From Caballeronia pedi (lineage in GTDB: Bacteria; Pseudomonadota; Gammaproteobacteria; Burkholderiales; Burkholderiaceae), in contig NZ_FCOE02000001.1 of assembly GCF_001544915.2 (NCBI RefSeq), positions 186,001 to 250,000 of the forward strand: DNA of 64,000 nucleotides, read 5' to 3'. Both the position numbers and the translations under genes were made by a program. A model generated the notes under the pieces. It saw only the letters and a list, made by a program, of their open reading frames with translations, made no database searches and was not told the origin of the DNA. How positions within the stretch are numbered: position 1 is the first letter of the stretch; each line of letters opens with the position of its first letter. This document shows, piece by piece, positions 55,304-64,000 of the stretch.

Positions 55304-56350
55304 CTAGTCGCGGCGCGTCAGAAGCATCGCGTCGCCGTAGCTGAAAAAGCGGTAACGCTGCTCGATCGCGTGACGATACGCCTCGCGGATCGTGTCCATC
55401 CCGGCGAATGCCGACACGAGCATCAGCAGCGTCGACTTCGGCAGATGGAAGTTCGTCACCAGCCGGTCGACGACGCGAAACGCGTAACCCGGCGTGATGA
55501 AGATATCGGTTTCGGCCTGCGTCGCGGCAAGCGCGCGGCCGGCGTCGGCGGCATCGCGCGCGGCGGCTTCGAGCGCGCGCATCGATGTCGTGCCGACCGC
55601 GATCACCTTGTTGCCGCGCGCCTTCACCGCCGCGATGCGATCGACCAGCGATTGCGGCAGCTCATACCATTCGCTGTGCATCTTGTGCTCGGCGATGTTC
55701 TCGACGCGCACCGGCTGGAACGTGCCCGCGCCGACGTGCAGCGTCAGGGTCGCGCGCTCGACGCCGCGCGCATCGAGTTCGGCGAACAGCGCGTCGTCGA
55801 AATGCAGGCCGGCGGTCGGCGCGGCCACCGCGCCGGGATTGGCCGCATAGACGGTCTGATAGCGCGTTTCGTCGTAGGCGTCGGCGTCGTGCTCGATGTA
55901 CGGCGGCAGCGGCAAGCGCCCGTATTGCTCGATGAGCGTCAGGCATTCGGCCGGAAAGTGCAGCGTGTAGAACGGCTCGACGCGCGCGCCGACAGTCACG
56001 TCGAACGCATCCGCGAGCCGGATCGTGCTGCCTTCGGCCGGGCTTTTGCTCGCGCGGATCTGCGCGAGCGCCGTGGTCGCCCCGGTCAGGCGCTCGACCA
56101 GCACCTCGACGCGCCCGCCGCTGGCCTTCTGGCCAAGGAACCGCGCCTTGAGGACTTTGGTATCGTTGAACACCAGCAGGTCGCCCGGTGCGATCAGCCC
56201 GGGCAGTTCGGCGAAGCGCCGGTCGACGAAGGTGGCCGGCGTGGCGCGGTTGTCCACTTCGAGCAGACGGCTCGCGCTGCGCTCGGTGAGCGCGCTCTGC
56301 GCGATCAGCTCGGGCGGCAGATTAAAATCGAAATCGGAAAGCGTGAACAT
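55304..56350 (-). CDS. queA: S-adenosylmethionine:tRNA ribosyltransferase-isomerase
   Basis: A 348-residue enzyme that transfers and isomerises the ribose of S-adenosylmethionine onto preQ1-modified tRNA, the step after Tgt. The start [17 protein letters not shown], the [18 protein letters not shown] motif, [28 protein letters not shown] and [19 protein letters not shown] are diagnostic. It leads the queA-tgt unit and is divergent from recG with 85 bp between starts. Confidence 0.97.
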   Translation of the reverse strand: MFTLSDFDFNLPPELIAQSALTERSASRLLEVDNRATPATFVDRRFAELPGLIAPGDLLVFNDTKVLKARFLGQKASGGRVEVLVERLTGATTALAQIRASKSPAEGSTIRLADAFDVTVGARVEPFYTLHFPAECLTLIEQYGRLPLPPYIEHDADAYDETRYQTVYAANPGAVAAPTAGLHFDDALFAELDARGVERATLTLHVGAGTFQPVRVENIAEHKMHSEWYELPQSLVDRIAAVKARGNKVIAVGTTSMRALEAAARDAADAGRALAATQAETDIFITPGYAFRVVDRLVTNFHLPKSTLLMLVSAFAGMDTIREAYRHAIEQRYRFFSYGDAMLLTRRD

Positions 56351-56435
56351 GACGTGACTGAGTGACGCAACTTAGGCAGGAACGACACGAGAAACGCGCC
56401 GAACAAACCTCACATTGTACTTGCGAAGAGAGTCG

Positions 56436-58625
56436 ATGCCCTTGTCCGACCGCCGCCCGGCTTCCATGACCGATGCACTCCCGACCGCGGACGAAGCCGA
56501 CGCCCCTGTCGCGCGCAAGCGGGCGAAGCCGGCCGAAAGCGCGGAGAAGAAAGCCAAACCGGTCGTCAAGACGGCCGACAAGCTCGCGAAGCTCGGCTTG
56601 AAGTCCGACATCGATCTCGTCCTGCACCTGCCGATGCGCTACGAGGACGAAACCTCGCTCACGCCCATCGGCGAGCTGATTCCGGGCGATATCGCGCAGA
56701 CCGAAGGCGTCGTGTTCGACAACGAAATCGCCTATCGTCCGCGCCGCCAGTTGCTCGTGAAAATCCACGACGACGCTGGCGACGAACTCACGCTGCGCTT
56801 TCTCAACTTCTACGGCTCGCAGGTCAAGCAGATGGCCATCGGCGTGCGGCTGCGTGTGCGCGGCGATGTGCGCGGTGGCTTCTTCGGCCTGGAGATGGTG
56901 CATCCGGCGGTGCGTCCCGTCGATGACGGCGCGCCGCTGCCGCAGGCGCTCACGCCGGTTTATCCGTCGACGGCGGGCATTTCGCAGGCGTACTTGCGCA
57001 AGGCTATCGATTCGGCCATTTCGCGCGTGTCGCTGCCGGAACTGCTGCCGGAGCCGATCGCGCGCGCGCATCTCGCGCCGCTGAACGTGCCCGGACTGCT
57101 CGATGCCGTGAAGACGCTGCATCATCCGCACGCGGATTCGGATGAAACCGCGCTCATCGACGGCACGCATCCGGCGTGGACGCGCATCAAGTTCGAGGAA
57201 TTGCTCGCGCAGCAACTGTCGCTCAAACGCGCGCACGAGGAACGGCGCACGCGCGCCGCGCCCGCGATGCCGCGCCGTTCGCCCGACGACGAAACATCGC
57301 TCGTCGTGCGGTTGTTGCGCGCGCTGCCGTTCGCGTTGACCGGCGCGCAGCAACGCGTGGTCGCGGAGATCGCGGGCGAACTCACGCTCGCGCACCCGAT
57401 GCAGCGTCTTTTGCAAGGCGATGTCGGCAGCGGCAAGACGATCGTCGCGGCGCTCGCGGCGGCGCAGGCTATCGACGCGGGCTATCAGGCCGCGCTCATG
57501 GCGCCGACCGAAATCCTCGCGGAGCAGCACGCGCGCAAGCTGCGCGGCTGGCTGGAGCCGCTGGGCGTCACCGTCGCGTGGCTCGCGGGCAGCCTGAAAG
57601 CGAAGGAAAAGCGCGCCGCGACCGAGGCGGCGGCGCTCGGCACGGCGAAGCTCGTCATCGGCACGCACGCGATCATTCAGGATGCGGTGGAGTTCGCGCG
57701 CCTCGGGCTCGTGATCGTCGATGAGCAGCATCGGTTCGGCGTCGCGCAGCGGCTCGCCTTGCGCGCAAAGGCGCTGAATGCGGCGGACGGCGCGCGCGAT
57801 TTCCAGCCGCATCAACTGATGATGTCCGCGACGCCGATCCCGCGCACGCTCGCGATGACCTATTACGCCGATCTCGATGTCTCCACCATCGACGAACTGC
57901 CGCCCGGCCGCACGCCGATTCTCACCAAAGTCGTGTCGGACGGCAGGCGCGACGAGATCATCGGCCGCGTGCGCGAGGCGGCGCTGACCGGACGGCAGGT
58001 GTACTGGGTCTGTCCGCTGATCGAGGAAAGCGAGACGCTGCAGCTTCAGACCGCCGTCGAGACATATGAAACGCTCGTCGCCGCGTTGCCGGAACTGCGC
58101 GTCGGACTGGTTCACGGACGGCTTGCGCCCGCCGAAAAGGCCGGCGTGATGGACGCGTTCTCGCGCAACGAAGTGCAATTGCTCGTCGCGACGACGGTGA
58201 TCGAAGTCGGCGTGGACGTGCCGAACGCGTCGCTGATGGTGATCGAGCACGCGGAGCGTTTCGGGCTCGCGCAGTTGCATCAGTTGCGCGGGCGCGTGGG
58301 GCGGGGCAGCGCGGCGTCCGTGTGCGTGCTGATGTATGCGAACCCGCTCTCGCAGACGGCGCGCGCGCGTCTGCAGACGATGCGCGAAACCACCGACGGC
58401 TTCGAGATCGCGCGTCGCGACCTGGAGATTCGCGGTCCCGGCGAGTTTCTCGGCGCGCGCCAATCGGGCGAAGCGATGCTGCGTTTCGCGAGCCTCGAAA
58501 ACGACGGCTGGCTGATCGAACCCGCACGCGAAGCCGCCGATCAGATGCTCAAGCACTTCCCCGAAGCGGTGACGAACCATCTCGCGCGCTGGCTCGGCGC
58601 GCGGGAGCACTATTTGAAGGCCTGA
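56436..58625 (+). CDS. recG: ATP-dependent DNA helicase RecG
   Basis: A 729-residue monomeric helicase that reverses stalled forks and migrates Holliday junctions. The N-terminal wedge/OB domain follows a Lys/Ala-rich start of about 40 residues. Helicase motif I is LLQGDVGSGKTIVAALAA, motif II is the DEQH box (IVDEQHRFG), and motif VI is in QLRGRVGRG. The C-terminal TRG motif area (GARQSGEAMLRFA) is present. The ATG at 56436 has an AGAGAG sequence upstream; ATG 56466 is also possible. Confidence 0.96.
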   Translation: MPLSDRRPASMTDALPTADEADAPVARKRAKPAESAEKKAKPVVKTADKLAKLGLKSDIDLVLHLPMRYEDETSLTPIGELIPGDIAQTEGVVFDNEIAYRPRRQLLVKIHDDAGDELTLRFLNFYGSQVKQMAIGVRLRVRGDVRGGFFGLEMVHPAVRPVDDGAPLPQALTPVYPSTAGISQAYLRKAIDSAISRVSLPELLPEPIARAHLAPLNVPGLLDAVKTLHHPHADSDETALIDGTHPAWTRIKFEELLAQQLSLKRAHEERRTRAAPAMPRRSPDDETSLVVRLLRALPFALTGAQQRVVAEIAGELTLAHPMQRLLQGDVGSGKTIVAALAAAQAIDAGYQAALMAPTEILAEQHARKLRGWLEPLGVTVAWLAGSLKAKEKRAATEAAALGTAKLVIGTHAIIQDAVEFARLGLVIVDEQHRFGVAQRLALRAKALNAADGARDFQPHQLMMSATPIPRTLAMTYYADLDVSTIDELPPGRTPILTKVVSDGRRDEIIGRVREAALTGRQVYWVCPLIEESETLQLQTAVETYETLVAALPELRVGLVHGRLAPAEKAGVMDAFSRNEVQLLVATTVIEVGVDVPNASLMVIEHAERFGLAQLHQLRGRVGRGSAASVCVLMYANPLSQTARARLQTMRETTDGFEIARRDLEIRGPGEFLGARQSGEAMLRFASLENDGWLIEPAREAADQMLKHFPEAVTNHLARWLGAREHYLKA

Positions 58626-58755
58626 CTGAACTCGCGCGGGCTGCGTCGGTCCCTATTTAACCGGCGCGGACGGGCGAATCGGCAAAAGTTGTCGAACCGC
58701 TACCGGCAGGTGTATAACTCAAACCTATCGAATCAATGTATTTCATTGGCCGCCA

Positions 58756-59715
58756 ATGACCCTTACTGAACTGAAGTACATCGTCGCGGTCGCGCGGGAG
58801 CGGCATTTCGGCCGCGCGGCCGAGGCGTGCTTCGTCAGCCAGCCGACGCTGTCGGTGGCAATCAAGAAGCTCGAAGACGAACTCAACGTGCAGATCTTCG
58901 AGCGCGGCACGAGCGAAGTCAGCGTGACGCCGATCGGCGAGCAGATCGTGACGCAGGCGCAGCGCGTGCTCGAGCAGACGCTCGCCATCAAGGAGATTGC
59001 CAAGCAGGGCAAGGACCCGCTGGTCGGTCCGCTGCGTCTCGGCGTGATCTACACGATCGGGCCGTATCTGCTGCCAACGCTGGTCAAGCAGATGATCAAG
59101 GCGGTCCCGCAGATGCCGCTGATGCTCCAGGAGAACTACACGCTCAAGCTGATCGAGCTCCTGAAGCAGGGCGAAATCGATGTCGCGATCATGGCGCTGC
59201 CGTTCCCCGAAACCGGGCTGATGGTGCGCGCGCTCTATGACGAGCCGTTCGTCGTCGCGATGCCTTCGGGTCATGCGTGGGAAAATCGCGTGAAGATCGA
59301 CCCCGACGATCTCAAGCAGGAAACCATGCTGCTGCTCGGCAGCGGCCATTGCTTCCGCGATCACGTGCTCGGCGTGTGCCCCGAACTCATGCGCTTCTCG
59401 CAGAACGCGGACGGCATCCAGAAGACCTTCGAAGGCTCGTCGTTGGAGACGATCCGGCATATGGTCGCGAGCGGCGTCGGCATCACGGTGCTGCCGCGTA
59501 TGTCGGTGAGCGAAGTGAGGCCGCATGCGGGCGGCATCGACTCCGGTCTGCTCAGCTACGTGCCGTTCGACGAGCCGGTGCCGGATCGGCGCGTCGTGCT
59601 GGCGTGGCGCAAGAGCTTCACGCGCATGCCGGCCATCGACGCCATTTCCGATGCCATCGCTGCGTGTGATTTGCCCGGCGTGAGGAAGCTCGATATGCCC
59701 GTCGCAGTGAACTGA
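58756..59715 (+). CDS. oxyR: Peroxide-sensing regulator OxyR
   Basis: A 319-residue LysR-type regulator. The helix-turn-helix MTLTELKYIVAVARERHFGRAAEACFVSQPTLSVAIKKLE is standard OxyR. The redox cysteines are present in LLLGSGHCFRDHVLGVC, the pair that forms a disulfide on peroxide exposure. Binding in oxidised form activates catalase, Dps and related genes, which lie directly downstream. It has its own terminator, so katA is controlled from its own promoter. Confidence 0.96.
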   Translation: MTLTELKYIVAVARERHFGRAAEACFVSQPTLSVAIKKLEDELNVQIFERGTSEVSVTPIGEQIVTQAQRVLEQTLAIKEIAKQGKDPLVGPLRLGVIYTIGPYLLPTLVKQMIKAVPQMPLMLQENYTLKLIELLKQGEIDVAIMALPFPETGLMVRALYDEPFVVAMPSGHAWENRVKIDPDDLKQETMLLLGSGHCFRDHVLGVCPELMRFSQNADGIQKTFEGSSLETIRHMVASGVGITVLPRMSVSEVRPHAGGIDSGLLSYVPFDEPVPDRRVVLAWRKSFTRMPAIDAISDAIAACDLPGVRKLDMPVAVN

Positions 59716-59734
59716 TCACGCTGTTTTGCTTGCG

Positions 59735-59769
59735 AACGCCGCGCTCTGGCAACGGAGCGCGGCGTTTTT
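59735..59769 (+). terminator. Intrinsic terminator of oxyR
   Basis: AACGCCGCGCTC pairs with GAGCGCGGCGTT around an 8-nt loop, followed by T residues. Confidence 0.9.
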
Positions 59770-59805
59770 GTTGTGCGGTGTCGCGCGCGGGCGAAACGAG
59801 CGCAA

Positions 59806-59868
59806 ACCTTGACCTATCGCATATATAAATTTAATCGAATTATCAATATCGATAGTCTCAGATAGGAT
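59806..59868 (+). promoter_or_regulatory. AT-rich katA promoter and probable OxyR target region
   Basis: A clearly AT-rich island precedes katA. TTATCA (59840-59845), a 17-bp spacer and TAGGAT (59863-59868) make a plausible promoter. CTATCG (59814-59819) and CGATAG (59850-59855) flank its upstream part as an inverted pair. The ATAG/CTAT boxes expected of OxyR sites are only partly matched, so OxyR binding is inferred from context. Confidence 0.5.
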
Positions 59869-59915
59869 CCTCTTCACGGTCGACGCTCAGCCGACCACGA
59901 CAGAGAGAGGATTCC

Positions 59916-59993
59916 ATGACCTTCTTCCACCGCTGGATCAGCCTTCGCGACATGGCGGTTTCCCTCCTCGCCGATTTCGCCCGCGTCGCCTGA
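59916..59993 (+). CDS. Candidate 25-residue leader peptide of katA
   Basis: A short frame starts with ATG after a strong AGAGAGG ribosome site and encodes 25 residues ([20 protein letters not shown]..., ending ARVA). It lies between the predicted katA promoter and the katA ribosome site, ending 49 bp before katA. It might be a leader that affects katA translation or a small amphipathic peptide. No homologue is known to me, and it could be chance, but the ribosome site is better than most in the window. Confidence 0.45.
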   Translation: MTFFHRWISLRDMAVSLLADFARVA

Positions 59994-60042
59994 GCGCGCG
60001 CCCCACATCATCCAACGCAAACGCACAAACAGGAGTATCACG

Positions 60043-61515
60043 ATGACGACCCAACGACTCACGACCGCCGCAGGCGCACCCGTCGGCGACAACCAGAATG
60101 CGCAGACTGCCGGCGCGCGTGGCCCGGTCACGCTGCAGGATTTCTGGCTGGTCGAAAAGCTCGCGCACTTCGACCGCGAAGTGATTCCCGAGCGCCGCGT
60201 GCACGCGAAGGGCTCCGGCGCCTTCGGCACGTTCCGCGTGACGCACGATATCTCGCGCTACACGAAGGCGAAGCTGTTCGCGGAAACGGGCAAGGAAACG
60301 CCGATTTTCATGCGCTTTTCGACGGTCGCGGGCGAGCGCGGCGCCGCCGATGCCGAACGCGACGTGCGCGGCTTCTCGATCAAGTTCTACACGGACGAAG
60401 GCAACTGGGATGTCGTCGGCAATAACACGCCGATCTTTTTCATCCGCGATCCGCTGAAGTTTCCCGATTTCATTCACACGCAAAAACGCGATCCGTACAC
60501 GAACATGCGCAGCAACGTGGCGGCATGGGATTTCTGGTCGCGTCATCCGGAATCGCTGCATCAGGTGACGATTCTGATGAGCGATCGCGGCATTCCGAAG
60601 AACTATCGGCAGATGCACGGCTTCGGCTCGCACACGTTCTCGTTCATCAATGCGGACAACGAACGCTTCTACGTGAAGTTCCACTTCAAGTCACAGCAGC
60701 CGCTCGAGAATTACACGGATGCCGAAGCGGCCGCCGTGGTCGCGAACGATCGCGAAAGCGCGCAGCGCGATCTCGTCGGCAACATCGACAGCGGCAACTT
60801 CCCGCGCTGGAATTTCCGCATCCAGGTGATGACGGAAGAACAGGCAGCGCAGTCGAAGACGAATCCGTTCGACATCACGAAAGTGTGGCCGCACAAGGAC
60901 TATCCGCTGATCGACGTCGGCGTGATCGAGTTGAATCGCAACGCGCAGAACTATTTCGCGGACGTGGAGCAGGCCGCGTTCACGCCCGCGAACGTGGTGC
61001 CGGGCATCGGCTTCTCGCCGGATCGGCTGTTGCAGGGCCGCCTGTTCTCGTATGGCGACACGCAGCGTTATCGGCTGGGCATCAACCATCACCAGATTCC
61101 GGTGAATGCGCCGCGCGCGCCGGTCGCCAATTCGTTTCATCGCGATGGCGCGATGCGCACCGACGGCAATCTCGGCGGCCGCGTGAACTACGAGCCGAAC
61201 CGCTATGGCGAATTCGCGCAGGACGCGAGCGTGAACGAGCCGCCGCTCGCGGGCGGGGCGGTGTATCGCTACGACCATCGCGAGGACGACGATTACTACA
61301 GCCAGCCGGCGGCACTTTTCCGACTCTTCGATGCCGCACAGCGCGAGCGCTTCTTCGGCAACATCGCGCGGCACATCCACGGCGTGCCGAACGAGATCGT
61401 CGCGCGGCAGATCGGGCACTTCCGCCGCATCGATCCGGCTTACGCGCAGGGCGTGACCGACGCGCTCGCGAAGCTCGGCCAGATCGTCGACGAGAAAGAC
61501 ACGGCCGCCGTCTGA
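60043..61515 (+). CDS. katA: Haem catalase
   Basis: A 490-residue monofunctional catalase, small-subunit type, that converts hydrogen peroxide to water and oxygen. The catalytic histidine is in [13 protein letters not shown], the asparagine in [19 protein letters not shown], and the haem tyrosine in [19 protein letters not shown] precedes the ATG. No secretion signal is present. It is placed after oxyR and before a small membrane-peptide gene and dps. NADPH binding, usual in this clade, is likely. Confidence 0.95.
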   Translation: MTTQRLTTAAGAPVGDNQNAQTAGARGPVTLQDFWLVEKLAHFDREVIPERRVHAKGSGAFGTFRVTHDISRYTKAKLFAETGKETPIFMRFSTVAGERGAADAERDVRGFSIKFYTDEGNWDVVGNNTPIFFIRDPLKFPDFIHTQKRDPYTNMRSNVAAWDFWSRHPESLHQVTILMSDRGIPKNYRQMHGFGSHTFSFINADNERFYVKFHFKSQQPLENYTDAEAAAVVANDRESAQRDLVGNIDSGNFPRWNFRIQVMTEEQAAQSKTNPFDITKVWPHKDYPLIDVGVIELNRNAQNYFADVEQAAFTPANVVPGIGFSPDRLLQGRLFSYGDTQRYRLGINHHQIPVNAPRAPVANSFHRDGAMRTDGNLGGRVNYEPNRYGEFAQDASVNEPPLAGGAVYRYDHREDDDYYSQPAALFRLFDAAQRERFFGNIARHIHGVPNEIVARQIGHFRRIDPAYAQGVTDALAKLGQIVDEKDTAAV

Positions 61516-61546
61516 CGGCAGCACTGGAAACACGGGAGAAAACATC

Positions 61547-61699
61547 ATGTCTCAAGCGCTGGATCACATCGCTCAGGCCGTCGAGCATATCGAGGCGAGG
61601 AGCCGTCAGGCTTCGCGCGGGGTGCGCGTCGCGATCGCATTCGGCATCGTCGTGGCGGGGTATGGGCTGGTTGTCGCGAGCGGGGTCGTCGGCGCTTGA
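61547..61699 (+). CDS. Small predicted membrane protein downstream of katA
   Basis: A 50-residue frame begins 31 bp after the katA stop with a GGGAGA ribosome site. Residues 1-26 are charged and helical ([20 protein letters not shown]...), and residues 27-49 are one hydrophobic helix ([20 protein letters not shown]). The layout is that of a single-pass small protein likely made from the katA transcript. No family is recognised. Confidence 0.6.
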   Translation: MSQALDHIAQAVEHIEARSRQASRGVRVAIAFGIVVAGYGLVVASGVVGA

Positions 61700-61859
61700 G
61701 CGCGCGGCATCAGGGCGCGGGGCAAAGCGTCTCAAAGCCCCGTCGCGCAATGAATCGTTCCCTGTTTCTACGGTAGACTGTCGGACGCTCGAAACGCCGC
61801 GCGGCAAGACGAAGCGCGCGGCGCTCGCACCGTTCGAATCACTCTCTCACGGAGTCATC

Positions 61860-62348
61860 ATGGCGAAGAAAGGCACTGCACCCGCCGTCAATATCGGCAT
61901 CAGCGACAAGGACCGCAAGAAGATCGCCGAAGGGCTGTCCCGGCTGCTGGCCGATACCTACACGCTGTATCTGAAGACGCACAATTTTCACTGGAACGTC
62001 ACGGGTCCGATGTTCAACACGTTGCATCTGATGTTCGAGACGCAGTACAACGAACTCGCGCTCGCCGTCGATTCGATCGCGGAACGCATCCGTGCGCTGG
62101 GCGTGCATGCGCCGGGCAGCTACAAGGAGTTCGCGAAGCTCTCGTCGATTCCGGAAGCGGACGGCGTGCCGGCTGCCGAAGAGATGATCCGCCAACTCGT
62201 GGAAGGTCAGGAAGCCGTGGTGCGCACGGCGCGCGAGATTTTCCCGTCGACCGAAGCCGCCAACGACGAGCCGACCGCCGACCTGCTCACGCAGCGCATG
62301 CAGACGCACGAGAAGACCGCGTGGATGCTGCGCGCGATGCTGGCCTGA
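61860..62348 (+). CDS. dps: DNA-binding ferritin-like protein Dps
   Basis: A 162-residue Dps that forms a dodecamer, stores iron and shields DNA from peroxide. The ferroxidase region is [41 protein letters not shown], with the conserved His, Asp/Glu ligands. The frame is open far upstream, but GGAG before the ATG at 61860 and the family N-terminus settle the start. It follows katA in a peroxide-defence block and OxyR control is likely. A terminator follows. Confidence 0.95.
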   Translation: MAKKGTAPAVNIGISDKDRKKIAEGLSRLLADTYTLYLKTHNFHWNVTGPMFNTLHLMFETQYNELALAVDSIAERIRALGVHAPGSYKEFAKLSSIPEADGVPAAEEMIRQLVEGQEAVVRTAREIFPSTEAANDEPTADLLTQRMQTHEKTAWMLRAMLA

Positions 62349-62370
62349 GACGTTTCTGGTTTCGAAGCGA

Positions 62371-62404
62371 ACAAACCCCGCACTCAAGCGGGGTTTGTGC
62401 TTTT
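62371..62404 (+). terminator. Intrinsic terminator of dps
   Basis: ACAAACCCCG pairs with CGGGGTTTGT around an 8-nt loop, followed by a TTTT tract, before ubiA. Confidence 0.87.
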
Positions 62405-62454
62405 CAAGCTGTTCTAAAATAGCCGCATCGCGTTTCTCCGCAACGACCTCCGCC

Positions 62455-63315
62455 ATGCTCGCCCGTCTTCCGCTCTACATGCGCCTCGTGCGCCTCGACA
62501 AGCCCATCGGCAGCCTGCTGCTGCTGTGGCCGACGCTCAATGCGCTGTGGATCGCGTCCGAAGGCCGTCCGTCGCCGATGCTGCTCGTCATCTTCACCAT
62601 CGGCACGATCCTGATGCGCTCGGCGGGCTGCGCGATCAACGACTACGCCGACCGCGATTTCGACCGCCACGTGAAGCGCACCGCCGAACGGCCGATCACG
62701 TCGGGCAAGATCAAGGCGTGGGAAGCAGTGGCGCTGGCGGCGGCGCTCGCGCTCGTCGCGTTTCTGCTGATCCTGCCGCTCAATACGCTCACGAAGGAGC
62801 TGTCGGTGTTCGCGCTGTTCGTCGCGGGCACGTATCCGTTCACCAAGCGTTTCTTCGCGATTCCGCAGGCGTATCTCGGCATCGCGTTCGGCTTCGGCAT
62901 TCCGATGGCCTTCGCCGCCGTGCAGAACCACGTGCCGATGATCGCGTGGATCATGCTGGCGGCGAACGTGTTCTGGTCGGTCGCCTACGACACCGAATAC
63001 GCGATGGTCGACCGCGACGATGACATCAAGATCGGCATTCGCACGTCCGCGCTCACGTTCGGCCGGTTCGACGTGCTCGCCGTCATGCTGTGCTATGCGG
63101 TGACGCTCGCGATATACGTGGGCATCGGCATCGCGCTGGGTTATGGCTGGCTCTACTGGCTGGGCTGGTTCGCGGCGGCGGGCTGCGCGGTGTATCACTA
63201 TGGGCTGATCCGCAACCGCGAGCGGATGGCGTGCTTCGCCGCCTTCAAGCACAACAACTGGCTCGGAGGGATGCTGTTCGCCGGGATTGCGCTGCATTAC
63301 GCGTTCTCGCACTAG
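62455..63315 (+). CDS. ubiA: 4-hydroxybenzoate polyprenyltransferase UbiA
   Basis: A 286-residue inner-membrane prenyltransferase that joins the polyprenyl tail to 4-hydroxybenzoate in ubiquinone synthesis. About eight to nine membrane helices. The two Asp-rich diphosphate-binding motifs are [16 protein letters not shown] and [17 protein letters not shown]. The ATG at 62455 gives the family start ([23 protein letters not shown]); an ATG 20 codons upstream overlaps the dps terminator. No clear ribosome site is seen. Confidence 0.96.
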   Translation: MLARLPLYMRLVRLDKPIGSLLLLWPTLNALWIASEGRPSPMLLVIFTIGTILMRSAGCAINDYADRDFDRHVKRTAERPITSGKIKAWEAVALAAALALVAFLLILPLNTLTKELSVFALFVAGTYPFTKRFFAIPQAYLGIAFGFGIPMAFAAVQNHVPMIAWIMLAANVFWSVAYDTEYAMVDRDDDIKIGIRTSALTFGRFDVLAVMLCYAVTLAIYVGIGIALGYGWLYWLGWFAAAGCAVYHYGLIRNRERMACFAAFKHNNWLGGMLFAGIALHYAFSH

Positions 63316-63630
63316 CCCAATTCTTGTGAATCGCGTGCTGCAACGTGTGCAATGCACGTTGCGTAATCGTGAAGACTGCTTTATGTCAGTCTTTGAAACA
63401 GTCTGAGAACGACAAATTTGTTCGCATTACGGCCTCGCGGCGATATCTTTGATAAGTTTGTAGTTTAAGCGATCAGCTAATTATGGAATTGGCCGAAGTA
63501 AGCCATTTCATACCGCCCGGCTATTCGCCGTCAAACGCGCCGGCCCTTCTTTCAACACGCCTATCGAACGCTGCGAGGTTTTGTTGCGCGGCGGCGTTCG
63601 TTCGCTTGTTTCACTCAGAGTCGAAAAGTC
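63316..63630. other. Non-coding region after ubiA with an inverted repeat
   Basis: This 315-bp region holds no convincing gene. GCAACGTG and CACGTTGC (63340-63362) are perfect 8-bp arms with a 7-nt loop, a possible transcript end for ubiA although no T-run follows. The rest (to about 63480) is unusually AT-rich and probably contains the promoter of the next gene. Confidence 0.5.
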
Positions 63631-64000
63631 ATGGGTTTTCTTGCACGCTTCGATCTGGCCGGGCTCGTCACCCGCCATCAGGTCGCTTATCTCGTCGAAA
63701 CCGGTTATGGACGCGGCGATTCGTGCCGCGCCGCGTTGGCCGCCGGTTTTCGTAAGGCTCTGTCGTGCGAAATCTTCGAGCCGCTTTTCGCAGAGGTGAA
63801 GCAGAGCGAACAACTCCATGTTGCGAACACGGACAGCCTGGCGTTCCTGCGTTCGAAGGCGGTAGATGGCGTGCTGGCCGAGCAACGCTGCCTCGTTTTC
63901 CTGGATGCGCATTACCCGGGCGCGGACTATGGCGGCAAGAGCTACAAAAGTCAGGAGCATAGTGCGACTGAACGCCTGCCGCTGATTGCCGAACTCGAAG
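63631..64000 (+). CDS. Methyltransferase-like protein, truncated at window edge
   Basis: An ATG at 63631 opens a frame that runs to the end of the window (123 codons so far). The sequence has a Rossmann-like pattern: VETGYGRGDSCRAALAAGF (glycine-rich loop), ALSCEIFEPLF (strand with acidic end) and LVFLDAHYPGADYGG (DAH motif). This resembles class I SAM-dependent methyltransferases of sugar or capsule clusters with a DAH and PLIAEL ending. The family is not certain, and the C-terminal half is missing. Confidence 0.6.
   Translation, partial: MGFLARFDLAGLVTRHQVAYLVETGYGRGDSCRAALAAGFRKALSCEIFEPLFAEVKQSEQLHVANTDSLAFLRSKAVDGVLAEQRCLVFLDAHYPGADYGGKSYKSQEHSATERLPLIAELE

Noticed and set aside
56415-56435. 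TTG start for recG at 56415
   Set aside because: The ATG at 56436 has a purine-rich site upstream and gives a normal length; the TTG adds seven residues without support.
59806-59860. A full four-box OxyR site (ATAG-N7-CTAT repeated)
   Set aside because: Only isolated CTAT and ATAA/ATAG boxes are in register; the remaining boxes do not match, so only a probable target region is reported.

Overview
The window is chromosomal DNA of a high-GC beta-proteobacterium, most likely family Burkholderiaceae (Paraburkholderia or Caballeronia type). This rests on the codon use and on several core neighbourhoods: rnpB, rplM-rpsI-erpA-anmK-tyrS-dtd, purH-fis-dusB beside ruvCAB, three-gene pntAA-pntAB-pntB, pqiA-pqiA-pqiB-pqiC, and queA-tgt-yajC-secD-secF beside recG-oxyR-katA-dps-ubiA. 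The species cannot be fixed from sequence alone. Nearly all genes are housekeeping or metabolic. I see no prophage, insertion sequence, CRISPR array, tRNA, rRNA or toxin-antitoxin pair.

Layout. 1-2.3 kb: end of a beta-oxidation operon (hydroxyacyl-CoA dehydrogenase fragment, thiolase, enoyl-CoA isomerase-like protein). 2.3-7.1 kb: fdhD, a nitrate-reductase-associated protein and a PAS-GGDEF-EAL cyclic-di-GMP enzyme. 7.1-11.1 kb: thioesterase, Atm1-type ABC exporter and a NarK-like transporter. 11.3-17.2 kb: LysR regulator, glutamate dehydrogenase and the gltIJKL glutamate/aspartate importer. 17.2-20.5 kb: YegP-like protein, class II amidotransferase, dihydroorotase and a DUF3025 protein. 20.5-24.6 kb: RNase P RNA, OsmC protein, a predicted short sRNA, L13/S9, ErpA and AnmK. 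25-35.5 kb: TyrRS, Dtd, phosphatase, RuvBAC, PurH, Fis, DusB, a UbiH-family hydroxylase and aminopeptidase P. 35.5-44.1 kb: rRNA methyltransferase-like protein, an unrecognised four-helix membrane protein, transhydrogenase, Nudix, MnmA, TetR regulator and glutathione transferase. 44.2-50.3 kb: PqiABC lipid-transport operon, then cytochrome b561 and two YceI proteins. 50.4-58.6 kb: SecF, SecD, YajC, Tgt, QueA and RecG. 58.7-63.3 kb: OxyR, catalase with two small reading frames, Dps and UbiA. A truncated methyltransferase-like gene closes the window.

How the genes work together. GdhA and GltIJKL form a glutamate uptake and catabolism block. OxyR, KatA and Dps form a peroxide-defence block. RuvABC and RecG process recombination intermediates. 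Tgt and QueA make queuosine, while MnmA, DusB and Dtd serve tRNA modification and quality control. Nitrate-linked genes (fdhD, the associated protein, the NarK-like carrier) lie near each other but no nitrate reductase is present here.

Most notable non-genic signals: a predicted sRNA of about 60 nt upstream of rplM whose first hairpin loop copies the anti-Shine-Dalgarno end of 16S rRNA; three copies of one 16-bp palindrome around a TetR gene, one of them inside its promoter; an intrinsic terminator inside the glt operon; and a 25-codon leader frame plus a 50-codon membrane-peptide frame flanking catalase.
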